DNA from: Dimorphilus gyrociliatus
Taxonomy: Eukaryota; Annelida; Polychaeta; Dinophilidae
Assembly (NCBI GenBank): GCA_904063045.1
Contig: CAJFCJ010000006.1
Coordinates: 1,461,745 to 1,525,744, forward strand
Length of the DNA: 64,000 nucleotides
Direction of reading: 5' to 3'
The notes under the pieces were generated by a model. The model saw only the letters and a program-made list of their open reading frames with translations. It did no database searches and was not told the origin of the DNA. Positions 12,267-23,766 of the stretch are shown in pieces. The position numbers were made by a program, and so were the translations under genes. The stretch's first letter is position 1. Each line of letters begins with the position of its first letter.

Positions 12267-14567
12267 ATGGCTCTCCCAATACAAAGTACGGAAGTAAGCA
12301 TAGAAGCTCTACAGGAATATCCAATACAAAGTTTTCAATATGATGGAAAGGAAATTTCAACTGAGTTAGTAGACTTTTTAAGTAATTACAATTTGATTTC
12401 GACAAGTTCATCTTTTATCGCTCCGCAGGCCTCTTTCTATGTCGGAAAACTTGAGCAGGTTAGCAGAAAGAATAGACTTCACATCAGATGGCGGAGAAAA
12501 TGTTAATGAAAAAAACAAAGAAGAAGCTCCTGCAACATTTCAAACAAGTTCGTGGCCTTGGGAATCGGTCAGAAATAAACTTCGGTAAATATTCCCGCTT
12601 GAAAAATTATTCTTAATAATTACGCTTGTAAAAAATGCATTTCCCAGCTCTGCGTTGACAGAAACAAGCGTTTTGTTGGATATATTAACTATTGCTCGAG
12701 ATAGACGATATATGTCTATTGAAAGTATAAATAATGAAGTGCCAGATACTAGGATTCCCCTGAATTTAATTTCAAAGAAAAAAGGACTGAATTCAGCTGC
12801 ACAGATTATTCAAGATGGTATAGATAGAATGAGAAAAACACTCCAAGAGCAGCAATCTAGATCAATGGATTTTCATCAGGAACTATACAATATGAGGCAG
12901 AGGGATGGATGGAAACTTCGTAAAGTCGGAAATACTATAATTGGAGATCTCAGTTACAAGTCAGGTAATCATTATACTGAGACTTAACTTTGGAAATTTT
13001 ATAGATAAAATAAACTTTTTTATTAGCCGGCTCTCGGTACACTGCCCAAGGGACTTTCGAAGTAAAAAAGAGTGAAGATGAGGATGCAACCCACGAAGGA
13101 ACAAGTCAATCACCAGGAAGGGCACCCCCGCAAATAAATAGCTCTATTCAAGTGTCAGTACCAACAGAATTGGAGGGATTTGTGTATATATATGCTTCTC
13201 TGATAAAAGATGATGGTTTGTATAACCCAGAGGCTATGAACTGTCACATTCTGTAATTGAATTCAAATTAAAAATAGGTAAACTTAACTTCTCCGATCTA
13301 AGTTCTTGCTCACCGCCTATTCAGTACGCTCGCATTGGAAAACAATCTTGGCAAACACATCTAGACAATGCTCAATATGTTATATTTTGTAAAGAAATTT
13401 TTCATCAGTTATCTCGAGAAGCTATAACTATGAAATTTCCTCTTCCGAATGTTGTCGTTGGTGATCAAGTCCTATGTCATGTAAGGATGAAACCATGAAA
13501 AATTTCGTGACCTAAAACAGCTTTTCCCTTTCAGTTATATGACGATGTCAAGTTAATTATAGCAATGTGTCGGACGTTACCAGATGAAGATGATTTAGGC
13601 CGTGTCAGATCAAATTTTACACCGACTCGACATTTCGTACGACCAACTTATTCATATGTTCTTGAGCATAATTTACATCAACTGTTGCGAGAGATCCATT
13701 CCCGAACAGCAACACTTCCTCTTCCTCATCCAATTACAGGTCATATTGGAGCAACAAAAAGGAGAAGATTGGCTGGCCCCTACGCTTTTGGAAAGATAGA
13801 ATTGGAAGAGGCTATGCCATCAATTTCTCTTTTGCAACAAATTATTATACAATCAAAACACTACTATCTTCATACTTTGGTAACATCAGTATTGGATGAT
13901 ATAGCTAAAGAACACATCGATCCCCAAATAATTGTTCATCATGGTGCAATAGGAACTGCTCATCAGTCAATGATAAGAGTATTTATATTTAACAGCTTTT
14001 CTGAAACAACACGATGCTGCTTGTTATTCAAAATTGAGAGTGACATCTTAAAGTGTGTCTCTGGCAATAGTGTTTTTGTAGTAAACAGAGACGCTCAAAT
14101 GATCAGAAATATTTTAGAAGAACAAATTTGTCATCATAAACTCAATTCTATTACACTTGCGATCAGGCTTACAAATTGGAATATTCTTTCTCAGCAATCG
14201 TATATTCCTGTTCGATTTCATGACGACATGAAATTTGGTGGTAAGCCTGGTTATGTTCTTGTGGCTAGTCCTAACAGAAGAAGGTAATGTCTATAACTTT
14301 CTTATGCTAAAACTTAATATTCCTAATTTATATAGGGTGTTACTCGTTACCTGCTATCCGAAGCAAAAATGTACAGTATCTCTACAACGAACGTCAACCG
14401 GAACGTTAAGTGACTTAATAACTGAAGAAAAATGGCACGATCTGAGTGGTAATTTTGAAGAAATTGACTTGAATTGTATGGATTTTACCCATTCCAGTTG
14501 TTTCGCTACTAGAATGGAAGCTCTTATGTGCTGTTTGGAAAAAGAAACTCAGACAAATTTTTATTAA
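12267..14567 (+). CDS. MED17: Mediator complex subunit 17
   Basis: Head-module subunit of Mediator, essential for RNA polymerase II pre-initiation complex assembly in the nucleus. Seven exons (12267-12364, 12429-12584, 12648-12964, 13027-13215, 13278-13480, 13535-14283, 14336-14567) join in phase to 647 residues; the human protein has 651. Diagnostic segments in order are PLSMSENLSRLAERIDF, the WPWESVRNKLRSALTE junction, LISKKKGLNSAAQI, WKLRKVGNTIIGDLSYKS, VPTELEGFVYIYASL and CKEIFHQLSREA. The exon 1 donor at 12365 (gttagt) was chosen because it alone joins in frame to PLSMSENL. The gene is complete. Confidence 0.95.
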
Positions 14568-14599
14568 ATTATTGAGTAAAAATACTTTAGAATTTATTT

Positions 14600-16444
14600 T
14601 TATTCTTTCTTTGGTCTAAACCGGATATGTGGTACTTTTAAATTGTTGGTACCAAGTAAACAAGAGAAATTTAAACTTGAGGTCTTATGTAGTTTCTTAT
14701 AGACAGAATATCGGTAATTTTCAGCAATAGAAAAATCTTTTTCCTTAAAATCCTGAACAATCTACTAATAACAAAAGCATTAACTTTTAATTTAAGCCTA
14801 TTCACGTCTTGAAAAATCCCATTTGTTATTTGCAGGTAATGTATTGCTTTCTGGGTTTTGAATTGCTTCTGCAACAAACTTTGTATTAATCGGCTTTAAG
14901 TTGACGTTAGTTGGGTAATAGCTTTGAGACTAAGTCGTGTACAGGATATAAAAATCCTAAAGTACTTTTTTTTATATACAATTTGATGAACTCAAGCGGA
15001 ATTCTCCACTTATTTATTGAAATTTTATTCAGCATATTTCAATTTTAACCTCACTTAGGACTCTCTTTCAGTTGTATTCTAGCTTTTTTATCGACAAGAA
15101 TAAGAAGATTAAATACGTAAGGACTGCTGAGAACAAATTAAAAATACAATACTTTAAATGATGGAAATGCAATATATTAAGTTCAGAATATTTTGAAGAG
15201 ATTTCAATTATCAATTGTTAATTTTTATTATAGCGTTTTGGTGTGAATTATATTTGTCTTAAAGAAATCCTTAAAAATTCTGACTCAGTCCAAATAAGCG
15301 TATAACAATGAACTTGGGTACCCACTACGACTCCTTCAAGCCCTGTAGATTAATAGCATACCTGTACCTGAGCCGCGAACCAGGCAGCTGTCACGTGATT
15401 AACAACGATAAAAGTCTATCTAGAAACAGCTCCACCGTGATTAGTCTATTAAATACAGAAATAATTGATATGATTAGTTTGAGAAAAGTGAATGCTTATA
15501 GCATCATTACATTTATGTTGTAATTTTAATAATTTGATTGGCAACATGTAGTAAAGAGACAATAATTGCTTATTAGCACCTTAAATAAATTCATCATTGA
15601 TCGAATTTAGCTTTGACAGAATCATAGTTGAACTGTAGTGTTTTATTATATCATTTTAATAAATTATTCTAGAATGAGCTGACTTACTTAAAGACAAATG
15701 CTAAAATTTCCTACTTCATTGTTTGATGAAAAATTTAAGATATTCACTATGGTATTTTAGGCAGGTATTTAAAAAGAATTTCTGAATCACATATAAAAGC
15801 AAGCGAACTTTTTTTTGTTAAATAAAGAGCATTTGAAGATGCATTTGCATAAATGTGTGCGTACTTTCCTTTCTTCGAATACCAGTTTTTTAGTGCTCCT
15901 AGCGGGATTTAGAGAGACCCCGTCACGACCCCAAGATGGCGAATCGCTATAAAATGGTTAAGAAATTTCGTTTAAATCGCTGTTTATAAACCAATTTAAA
16001 CTGACTGATGCTATTGGACCGGGGTTCTATAAGAAGGACAAATATTTAGCGAAAGTAACTGAAAATCTGAGCGAAAATGACTAAATTTCGAGAGAGGTAA
16101 AATTTAATTCTAATTTACTTCAATATGACTGTTTAAAATGGCGGCGTTCCCGGGCGTTCACATTTGATTTGAATGAAAAATCGATTTTAATGCAGCCTAT
16201 TGCAGTATTGGTTTAAATTGAAAGTTTTCTAGACTTATTTTAACAAACGAATAGTTGATTTACTTAAGAAAACAATATATACTTGTTTACGCTTACTTAC
16301 ATTCAATAGAAACAGACCACGTGTTTTGATACCCATTATCATTAACGTAAAATTTTTAATACTCTTAGTAATATATTTTGAATGAAGTTTGCTACTATCT
16401 TTGATGTAATCAGACTTTTCACCTGTTGGCGATGTAGACGTCAT
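14600..16444 (-). CDS. Candidate minus-strand gene, unrecognised, incomplete model
   Basis: The two terminal exons are fairly convincing. Exon 14868-14806 (KQFKTQKAIHYLQITNGIFQ) ends at a GT donor, crosses a 44-bp intron and continues in phase into 14761-14600 (YRYSVYKKLHKTSS) to a stop after HIRFRPKKE. A possible first exon starts with ATG at 16444 (MTSTSPTGEKSDYIKDSSK) and ends at a strong gtaagt donor near 16300. A possible middle exon is 15126-15055 (SPYVFNLLILVDKK). The phases of these parts do not all agree, so exons are missing or some parts are false. The model overlaps the 5' end of the plus-strand gene starting at 16077. The family is unknown. Confidence 0.35.
15936..15989 (+). other. 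Upstream ORF in the probable 5' leader
   Basis: ATG at 15936 opens a 17-codon basic peptide, MANRYKMVKKFRLNRCL, that stops 87 bp before the main ATG at 16077. The ATG sits in AAGATGGCG, which also resembles a YY1 site at a transcription start. It could tune translation of the downstream gene. Confidence 0.35.
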
Positions 16445-18836
16445 TTTACAATTTTACCTGGCGTTTAATATTGCTAAGTGAATCATGAATATAAAAATGC
16501 GCTTTCAGCTAGTCTATATTGGTACGATGAATGTTAATAAGACGAATATTGAAATGAATCAACAGATGTCGCTTCGCAACGATTATGATAATATTTTCAT
16601 GCAGACGCATGTATGGACAGGTGTATTAGCAACTGTAGGCCAGTTGTATAGATAATTGACGAGATTTCGATTAATTATGGAGTGCGTTCTTTGAAAGGGT
16701 TTGTCGATTTTTTTTGCGTCAATCGCCCACAACTTGGATTCACTCTTGTACTTGAATCATTCAATATTCTTTTCAACACCCCGCTGGCGGTTATTATTGT
16801 TCGCGATTATAGAAAAAAAATTAGCATAGTAATAATCATAATTTTTTCCTGCTGTAAAAGCAGGAAGCGGAGAGTTTTGTGCGCACAGAAGTCTTACTAG
16901 ACAACCAAGTCTCCTTTGATGCTCCTAATTATTAGCTGATGTAGGCCCAATAAACCGTTAATGGAATTATATGATGCGTAAGTAGTTACACACATATGTT
17001 TAAATTTTTTTTTTCCATTACAGTAGAAACCCGAGAAAGAATGATAACAAAGATTTACGACGAGAAAAAACGATGGAGCTCATTCGACAGCAAGAAGCTC
17101 AGGTTGGTTGTCAATATCGGGCGTCAATTTTTAGCACGTGATTGCGGCGTTTGTTTTCATATTGACGTAAACTCGCTACTGACATTCATTATAGGGTCTA
17201 TGTTATAAAGACTGCAACATAGTGTAAAGCTGTAACATAAAAATGATTAGTTAGCTATTGATCGAAATATTCTGTATGTAATATAACATTAGTTACGATG
17301 TATTATTTATGTGTAACTATACATTGCAGCGTCTGTAGCGTAAAGAGGATTGGCGTGAAGGCTTTTAACGTTTTTTTTATAACCGCTTTCTTCCTGTATA
17401 TATTGACCCGCTAACGTACCATACTCGTCTGATTGACAGTTGTATTGAGTCGTCTTTGAATAATAGGTTGCCAGTACCATTAATAGTCGTATATTTTATT
17501 ACCCATAAGAACGTTTAATACTGAAAAAAAATAGAATAACACAACCAGCGCTGCAGTCGTTCTGTTTGTTTATCGATTTTGTTTGTCAGTGAAGAGAGAT
17601 GTTGGTTCTGGTTGTGATCGGAATAGGCGTAGTAGAATAATGGACGCCACGGCGTCTATAGGCGGCTTATATCGGTTCGCCTTCGGGACGCTTTTAGACG
17701 CGGTGCGCGTTGCCTTGCAGGTTTTCTCTTGTCGTGCTCTGCCACATTGATTTTTGCAGTTGGCGCAGTCGCTCTGCAACATTTTTGCTCAGTCTAGCCT
17801 GTCTCTGCGTCACTACACTGTGTGCTCTTGCTTTTTTTTTTAGCTAAGCAGTGCATTACAGGATACTGTCACTAGTGGTTTGTCTTTATATTTTTTAAAA
17901 TATTTTTATGTTTTTACATTCTTAAAACATATTGCAAACTGGAATGATTTTTTCATTTTGATCAGTTTGCTGTCTGACGTCACGCGTGAGTTGCGTAGCG
18001 ACGCATCTGTCTTTGCCTAGGTTGTGTGTCTTTATTGCAAGGTCGTTATTAGATTAGAATTTGTTTGTTGCAGAAAGCGTTGGAAACGTATGAATTATGG
18101 AAAACGGTCAGTGAGCGAGAAAGGGAAGAGCGGACTGACAGGAATGCCAGAAAGATAGCTTTACAACACAAACTGATTTCGGCTAGGGATGAATTATTTA
18201 AGCGTAAAATTGAAGAAAAAGAGAACACAGAGATTCAGGTACGTCGATTTTTTCTTTATTGTTCAATTCAAGTTCAATCGGGTGTAAGTCGCATAATTCT
18301 GCCTCTCTGTATTGTTAACGGTAATTTTGTACAGCGACCTATCCTAGAGTTGATGAATCGACGTTTTCGCTAGTCGATCAATAAATGGATTTTAATGAAA
18401 AAATGCGTAATATACAATTAGAATTGGGGATGCTGTAAAAGTCTGAATAGGATTTATTATGTAGCAAGAGGACGTGCGTCGACGTTCTAATCGCCCACTG
18501 CTTATTGTTTTAAAATCGACAATATTCTACTGTTGAGTTTTCTAGGCGCATATGTTGAATCGATTTTAATAGTGTGTCGGCTAGAATACGATCGAAACTT
18601 TGCTCAATAGCGGCTTTCGACCATTTTCTAACAAGGACGTGTAAACAAGGCGGAATAGACTATATGTTATATTGCGAGCAATAGTGCCTTGATATCCTTT
18701 TGGGAGCATGGATTAAGTAAGAAAATTTAATTAGGCTAAACGAATGATTAAAGATCTGAATGAAGCGACACGTGTAGGATTCAGTTTTTTGCTCATTAAA
18801 CGCATAAACACACATTCGCGTTATTTATAGAAACAG

Positions 18837-18873
<37 letters not shown>

Positions 18874-21800
18874 TATTCATTCAAACGCAGACATTTTTAA
18901 CCCGATTTTACAGGTGTAGAATTGTGTAGAGGCATTCCTTACATCTGCCGCAGTTTGTGTCTTGTTTCGGATTTTTTAAGTTCTATTGTTTTCCGGTGAA
19001 AGTGACGTCACTGTCCAGTGCGCTTTGGAGCGTAGCGACAGGTGTCGCTCAGGTTCGTTTAGCGGGCGCCAGTTGTTGGTCGGCTGTTGTGACGTCAACA
19101 TAGCGGATTTTTTATGCTTTACTTTGTAAACACTATGGATCGTTTCTTTACCCGTATATTTAATAGTAATTTACTCAGGTAAGTAAGGTGAATACTTCTG
19201 GTCTAGCTGTCGGCCGTCCGTCTGGTCTCTTGTGGTGGCAGAGTTTCCTATGAACATATCTAGCACCACATGAAATCAGTGCTGTCGGTTCGATCACAAC
19301 TGCAAAACGTACTGTTGAGTGTGAACAAGTTACGGATAATAGTTGATTAGTCTTCGTTGAAATACAAATGTGGCACGTTTGAATGGTTTAAGTAAGTATT
19401 TGAATAACATTCGATTAGGCCTGTGTGTACATAAGGCTCAGGACTTCTGAAGGAAAAGACAGTAAAAAAAACGCCACCTAGTGGTCGATGAAAGCTCTAA
19501 ACGGCGGGAATGTACGACAATCATTATAGTGCGTGGTTTAGGCGAAACCACACCCAATTGAGAAAACGTAATGCGATGACTGCTTTCTTATGGTGGTTAT
19601 GTATACTTATCGTAATAGCACCATATGAAATCAGGTCTTGCGCTACGATCAACGCGGTCAATAAACGCCTTTGTTGTTGGCATTGAGCAGCTTGTTGGGT
19701 AACTAGGCAGCGGCGGACCATAAGCTTTTTACGCAAATTGATCGCGTTTTGTCGACGTAGCGCTTTTAATTATTCATGTGGCTATATTTTCGCGTCTCTT
19801 TTACATGAAGTTGCCGATATGTTGATTGATTAATTTGTTAAAGTTTGATGATTTCAGAAACGAGATGAGGAAAAGCAGAAGAAGGCAGATCTTGCAAAAT
19901 CGTTACAGGACATATGCAGAAAATCCATAGGTAAGAAAATTTCAAAGCGCTTCATCGTTTTTATTGTGTTTTTCTGCTTCATATTTTTTATGGGTTTTAG
20001 AGGAGGATAAAAGGCGTAAATTTATCAAAAAAAGGGCTGAGAACTCAGCAATACCACGGAAACAAGACATTGTTCGAAATTCGTCAGGCAACGCGTCCAC
20101 CAAATCGAAGGAAACGGCCTCGTCACAAGTCGACGCTAAAATCGATCAAACGCCTTCTAGTTTGCCACCGCAAACTGACGCCGAATTGGAAGAATTACTC
20201 GACCGAGTAAGGCTAAGGGCGAAAACGACAATCGAGGAAGAAGAAGAAGACGAATATGCAGAAACACCGGATAGCATTGCCTGGTTCGCAAAGCAATTAT
20301 ATGGATTGATGGGAGAAGAAGCGGATTATTTTTTGCATCCGAAAATGGCGCAACGAGTCAGCAAGCCGGTTAATCCGAAATTGCACGCTCAAGGAGGTGA
20401 GTTGCCTGCCTTTCGATCGATAAAGACGTGAGGAATTGGCGTGACTTGTTGCTAGATAAATTTAGTTTTCTCTGTTTAATTTCGATTACCTGTGTATATC
20501 TGCATACATTTGCGTATGCATACAGGTTAGCATTGCGTAGAAACGGCCACCGAATTCTCATACATATATAATTATCTGCATATCACCGACGTTATATGCG
20601 CTCCCACCTATTTTAATATATAATTTAGACGTGAAAATGTACGTGCCAAACGTAAAATATATATATTTAATATAAATATATAAGCATATATATAGAATAT
20701 ATATATTGGTATATAAACCTATATATTTTTTTGTCAAAAAATATTTTTATGTCAAATATTACTTGTTAAGTGGTAAACGAGAATACTCCTCTTTCGCTTA
20801 ACATATCACCATATCGTATATTCTCTAGGTAGGTTCGTAAAGCGTTTCTATGGAGACGTCTTTAGGATGCTAAGTATACTTAGTTTTGATTTCAAAAGAA
20901 CTATATATACTGTATATGTGTCATATGCTCTCTTAACTGTATTTGGAGACTGAATTTGACTCGAGTTTCTTTGTTATGACAATCGCATAGATGTATGAAA
21001 ACTAAGCAGAGCTTCCGGTTTTTCTCCAATCGATGTGGATGTTGAGTAAACATATAACACGTAATGCTTATAGTGCATGGTGAAATATTGCTTTTGTATT
21101 AAGATGTACGCCGAGAAATTTTGGCCCTTTAGGAAAAAATAATTTGTAAAATACTATATACTTCAATATACTTGACTTCTATATAGAGAATGTATTTCCA
21201 TTAAATTTAATTAAGGTCTAATTTACTTTTACGTGATCTTGCTAGCTCAATTAACGCAAATTAGACGTCGCTATCGGAACGCTCTGGTGTTTCATACCTA
21301 TCGCGACATTGATTTTAGTCTCTCAGCGTCGCTCTTTATTTTTCACCCCAATCGTTAAACCGGGCAAAAGCTTAGTGAAATGTAAATAAAAGAGGTGTGG
21401 ACGTATTTTTGTGTAATATTTGCCTTGGCCTGTTTGCGTAAGAAAGTAGTAAAACGAGGTTGAGAATTAGCATGTATTCCTTTTTTTTTTCAAGGAGAAT
21501 CGGGTGTTAAAAAGTTATGGGGAACTTTGCGCAACGAATCAAAAAAGAAGTTAATGGAGGAAGATGAGACTATTCCGCGGGAATTAAAGGTTAGTTTCAT
21601 CACAATGTTACCTATTCTCCACAGGTTTTCACAGATGTTTCATAACAGATGGCATATAGCGCTTTCGTTCGGGAATCTCTAACTAAGGATTGGAAACCGG
21701 TTAAGAGAAATTTCTTTAAGAAGGACGACGTGCCACAAATGCTGCAGTTGATCGATACAAGTAGGATGGAACGGACTAACGCTAGGAAATATCGAGTTGG

Positions 21801-22828
21801 TTTTCAAATTGTTTACCAACGTCTAATATTTGATGACTTGTCGACGTCTAGGCAGGTCTTATGTTTCGATCGTCCAATATGAACGAAGATAAAAGCAGAG
21901 TCCTGTTGCATAATAAGGATATGACAGAGCACGACAGCGGCGAAGACGGGGTGGCTAGATTTATTCCAGATAATTATGTAAGTATTTTTTATAAGAGCAT
22001 TAACCCTGTTAATTAATTTAATTGATGTTAGACGCCAGAGGATAAACCAGAATATAAAAAGTGGCTTGTCTCAACGGAGGAGGACGATAAAAGTTTTTCA
22101 GTGGAATCCGAATTAAAACTACTGCTGTCATTAGCGAACGAGAGAGACAGAGCCACAGGTGGACGTCCAAAGATTCTACCTTCCATACACTTTCTAACAG
22201 AAAAAGAATCGACAGTCGATGGGGAATTTACCAAGCGTTGGAAAGAGGCAGATGAAAGGAAGAGGCAGGAAAAGCTAGTCAGGTAGAAGAAAATATATGC
22301 CTATTAATTTCGTCACTAATTTCCCAAAGGCGGTTTACACTGAATCGCTAACACAATCTTTGGCATCTTGTCGAATTTAAATATTTATCATCTTCTCGCC
22401 TTAAATGAGTTTTATTTTACTTACAGCCTTCGAAACTCAAACGGAAATACAGATGGAGCTATAGGTGTGTTCAATCAGCGCCCCCTCTCTGTAGAATCAA
22501 ACCGTTCTACAGAATATGAATGGATATTGACTAGGACAAATAGCTTCTTTTAGTCAATGTCGTTCTTTAAGCACTTTATTTCACTTAAATTTTATTTATT
22601 TTTAATGCATGATGAGATTTTTCACGCATGAAAATCACAACAGAAACGAATATTCGTTGCGTGATAACTGCTGAAGGAGATACATCTGAAGAAATCTGGG
22701 AGCCGTTGTCGATGAATGCCTTGATGGAGTATAGTCGACAGAGAAATGTCGCCGGAAGGGGAGGATTTACGCAGGGTTCGATGAAATATTGGAACTCAGC
22801 ACCTCTTCCAGCCATTCATTCGCAATAG
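16077..22828 (+). CDS. Unrecognised charged coiled-coil protein; host gene of two miR-29-family hairpins
   Basis: Eleven exons (16077-16096, 17024-17102, 18074-18238, 19858-19930, 20001-20396, 21495-21589, 21649-21795, 21852-21977, 22032-22282, 22427-22464, 22644-22828) join in phase to 524 residues. The first 150 residues are highly charged and helical (ELWKTVSEREREERTDRN, RDEEKQKKADLAKSL). A middle block has an acidic run followed by DSIAWFAKQLYGLMGEEADY. The C-terminus is SMNALMEYSRQRNVAGRGGF followed by TQGSMKYWN. The overall look recalls axonemal or cytoskeletal coiled-coil proteins, but I do not recognise the family. Intron 3 (18239-19857) carries two microRNA hairpins in the sense direction. 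If the donor at 22465 is not used, exon 10 reads on to a stop at 22553. Confidence 0.7.
17975..17982. promoter_or_regulatory. TGACGTCA (CRE/ATF-like) in intron 2
   Basis: Perfect palindromic octamer TGACGTCA in a CpG-rich stretch, followed 12 bp later by GCGTAGCGAC. The same octamer and decamer pair recurs about 1 kb downstream, near the microRNA hairpins. Confidence 0.4.
18840..18871. repeat. (TA)n microsatellite in intron 3
   Basis: About 16 uninterrupted TA units inside the intron that also hosts the microRNA hairpins. Confidence 0.9.
19003..19097. promoter_or_regulatory. Paired TGACGTCA motifs upstream of the microRNA hairpins
   Basis: Perfect TGACGTCA octamers lie at 19003-19010 and 19090-19097, with GCGTAGCGAC near 19031 between them. 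They are 110-260 bp upstream of the first miR-29-family hairpin, in a locally G+C-rich stretch. This could be a dedicated microRNA promoter or an enhancer, which is inference. Confidence 0.4.
19208..19298 (+). ncRNA. mir-29: microRNA precursor, miR-29/miR-285 family, copy 1 (mature on 3' arm, from 19261)
   Basis: The 3' arm from 19261 begins TAGCACCACATGAAATCAG, with the AGCACCA seed and the GAAATCAG body of miR-29 and insect miR-285. The 5' arm at about 19221-19240 (CTGGTCTCTTGTGGTGGC) pairs with it through CTGG/U-CTC against GAAATCAG and GTGGTG against CACCAC. The loop is about 20 nt. The mature product on the 3' arm is as known for the family. The hairpin lies in the sense direction in intron 3 of the host gene. 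The fold was judged by eye. Confidence 0.87.
19472..19487 (-). promoter_or_regulatory. CTCF-like motif between the two microRNA hairpins
   Basis: On the minus strand the bases read CGACCACTAGGTGGCG, which fits the CCASYAGRKGGCR core of CTCF-type zinc-finger proteins. It lies about 180 bp after hairpin 1 and 85 bp before hairpin 2. Function is inferred from the motif only. Confidence 0.4.
19567..19650 (+). ncRNA. mir-29: microRNA precursor, miR-29/miR-285 family, copy 2 (mature on 3' arm, from 19616)
   Basis: The 3' arm from 19616 begins TAGCACCATATGAAATCAG, differing from copy 1 at one position in the first 19. The 5' arm at about 19580-19598 (CTGCTTTCTTATGGTGG) pairs with it: CTG to CAG, TTTC to GAAA, TATGGTG to CACCATA. 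The base of the stem is closed by CGTA and GCG on the 5' side against CGC and TACG on the 3' side. Copies 1 and 2 are 355 bp apart in the same intron and strand, so one primary transcript could supply both. Confidence 0.88.
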
Positions 22829-22939
22829 AGATGAAGATGATAAGCTTTCTTTTTGAAATATTTTACACATTGAACTGCATGCAGTGTTTATGATAGCCGT
22901 CCAAATCAGAATACACAGTATTAAACTTGTAACAAATGT

Positions 22940-23766
22940 TCATATTGGGCCTGAATTAAAATTCCCATATCGTCGTTTCCAAATTAAACCACAAATCCAA
23001 AGACAAACACAGCTCGCTAAGGCGTTTAGAGCGCTTTCCAAAATAAGATAATCCTTGACGCTTGTGATAATAACATCGCAGCCTGTTACGTTCTCATACT
23101 CGTATGAATTTTGAGGATAATTACAGATACACGTATTCTTAATGAGAACGCATCCTTTATATTTTGCAATACGACCCCCATGTAAACCTGAGTAGACGCT
23201 AGCTACTATTGTTGCTAATGAGCAGAGGAAGCTTGTAGACGTAGAAAGAAACTGCAAAAATAGTTTGAAGAGGCGATTAGTTATTGGATTATTGATTTTT
23301 TGTTGATTAAAAACCTTGGCTAAGCACGATTTGACCGTATGCTTAAATTTTGCAGTTTCTGTAATGCAGTAGAAAATTCCACAAAGGGAAGCGAGTAAAA
23401 GCTATAAAAGATAAATGAAATATGGATGATGTTATGTTACAAACATTTTACTAACCGGGATTCCTGTCCAATAACTAGCATCCCTAAGAAGTATGCTTGA
23501 AGAGACAGTTTGTAAAAATAATCCAATAGCAATAAGGCCAACAGCTAAGGCGAACTGGAAAAATTTAAAGAATAGAACATTTGTTTACACTCAACTTTTT
23601 TACAAAACGATCTTACCTGCATGGCTACCAGGAGAAATTCGATTTTGCACCATTTCGTCTGACAAGATCGTGTCTTGTTAAAATTATGAATATTGTTGCC
23701 TTCTATCTTAGTGGTTTGGTCCACTTGTCCAATTATTAAATTTTCGTAATTGATACGATTCGACAT
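22940..23766 (-). CDS. SSPN: Sarcospan-like four-transmembrane protein
   Basis: Tetraspan membrane protein of the dystrophin-glycoprotein complex family. Four exons (23766-23617, 23554-23456, 23401-23315, 23251-22940) join in phase to 215 residues; vertebrate sarcospan has about 240. The match is recognised from TVSSSILLRDASYWTGIP after TM1, the cysteine-rich extracellular loop KNTCICNYPQ to VTGCDVI between TM3 and TM4, and the ending LIWKRRYGNF after TM4. Four hydrophobic segments are visible. The gene converges on the coiled-coil gene with only about 110 bp between stop codons. TM order and loop cysteines agree with the family. Confidence 0.85.

Noticed and set aside
15308-15523. Plus-strand open frame of 71 codons near an E-box
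   Set aside because: No recognisable sequence, no splice partners, and it overlaps candidate minus-strand exons.
22427-22553. Stop at 22553 as the end of the coiled-coil gene
   Set aside because: Splicing from 22464 to 22644 keeps phase and adds a protein-like C-terminus (RNVAGRGGFTQGSMKYW). Intron retention could still give this shorter end.
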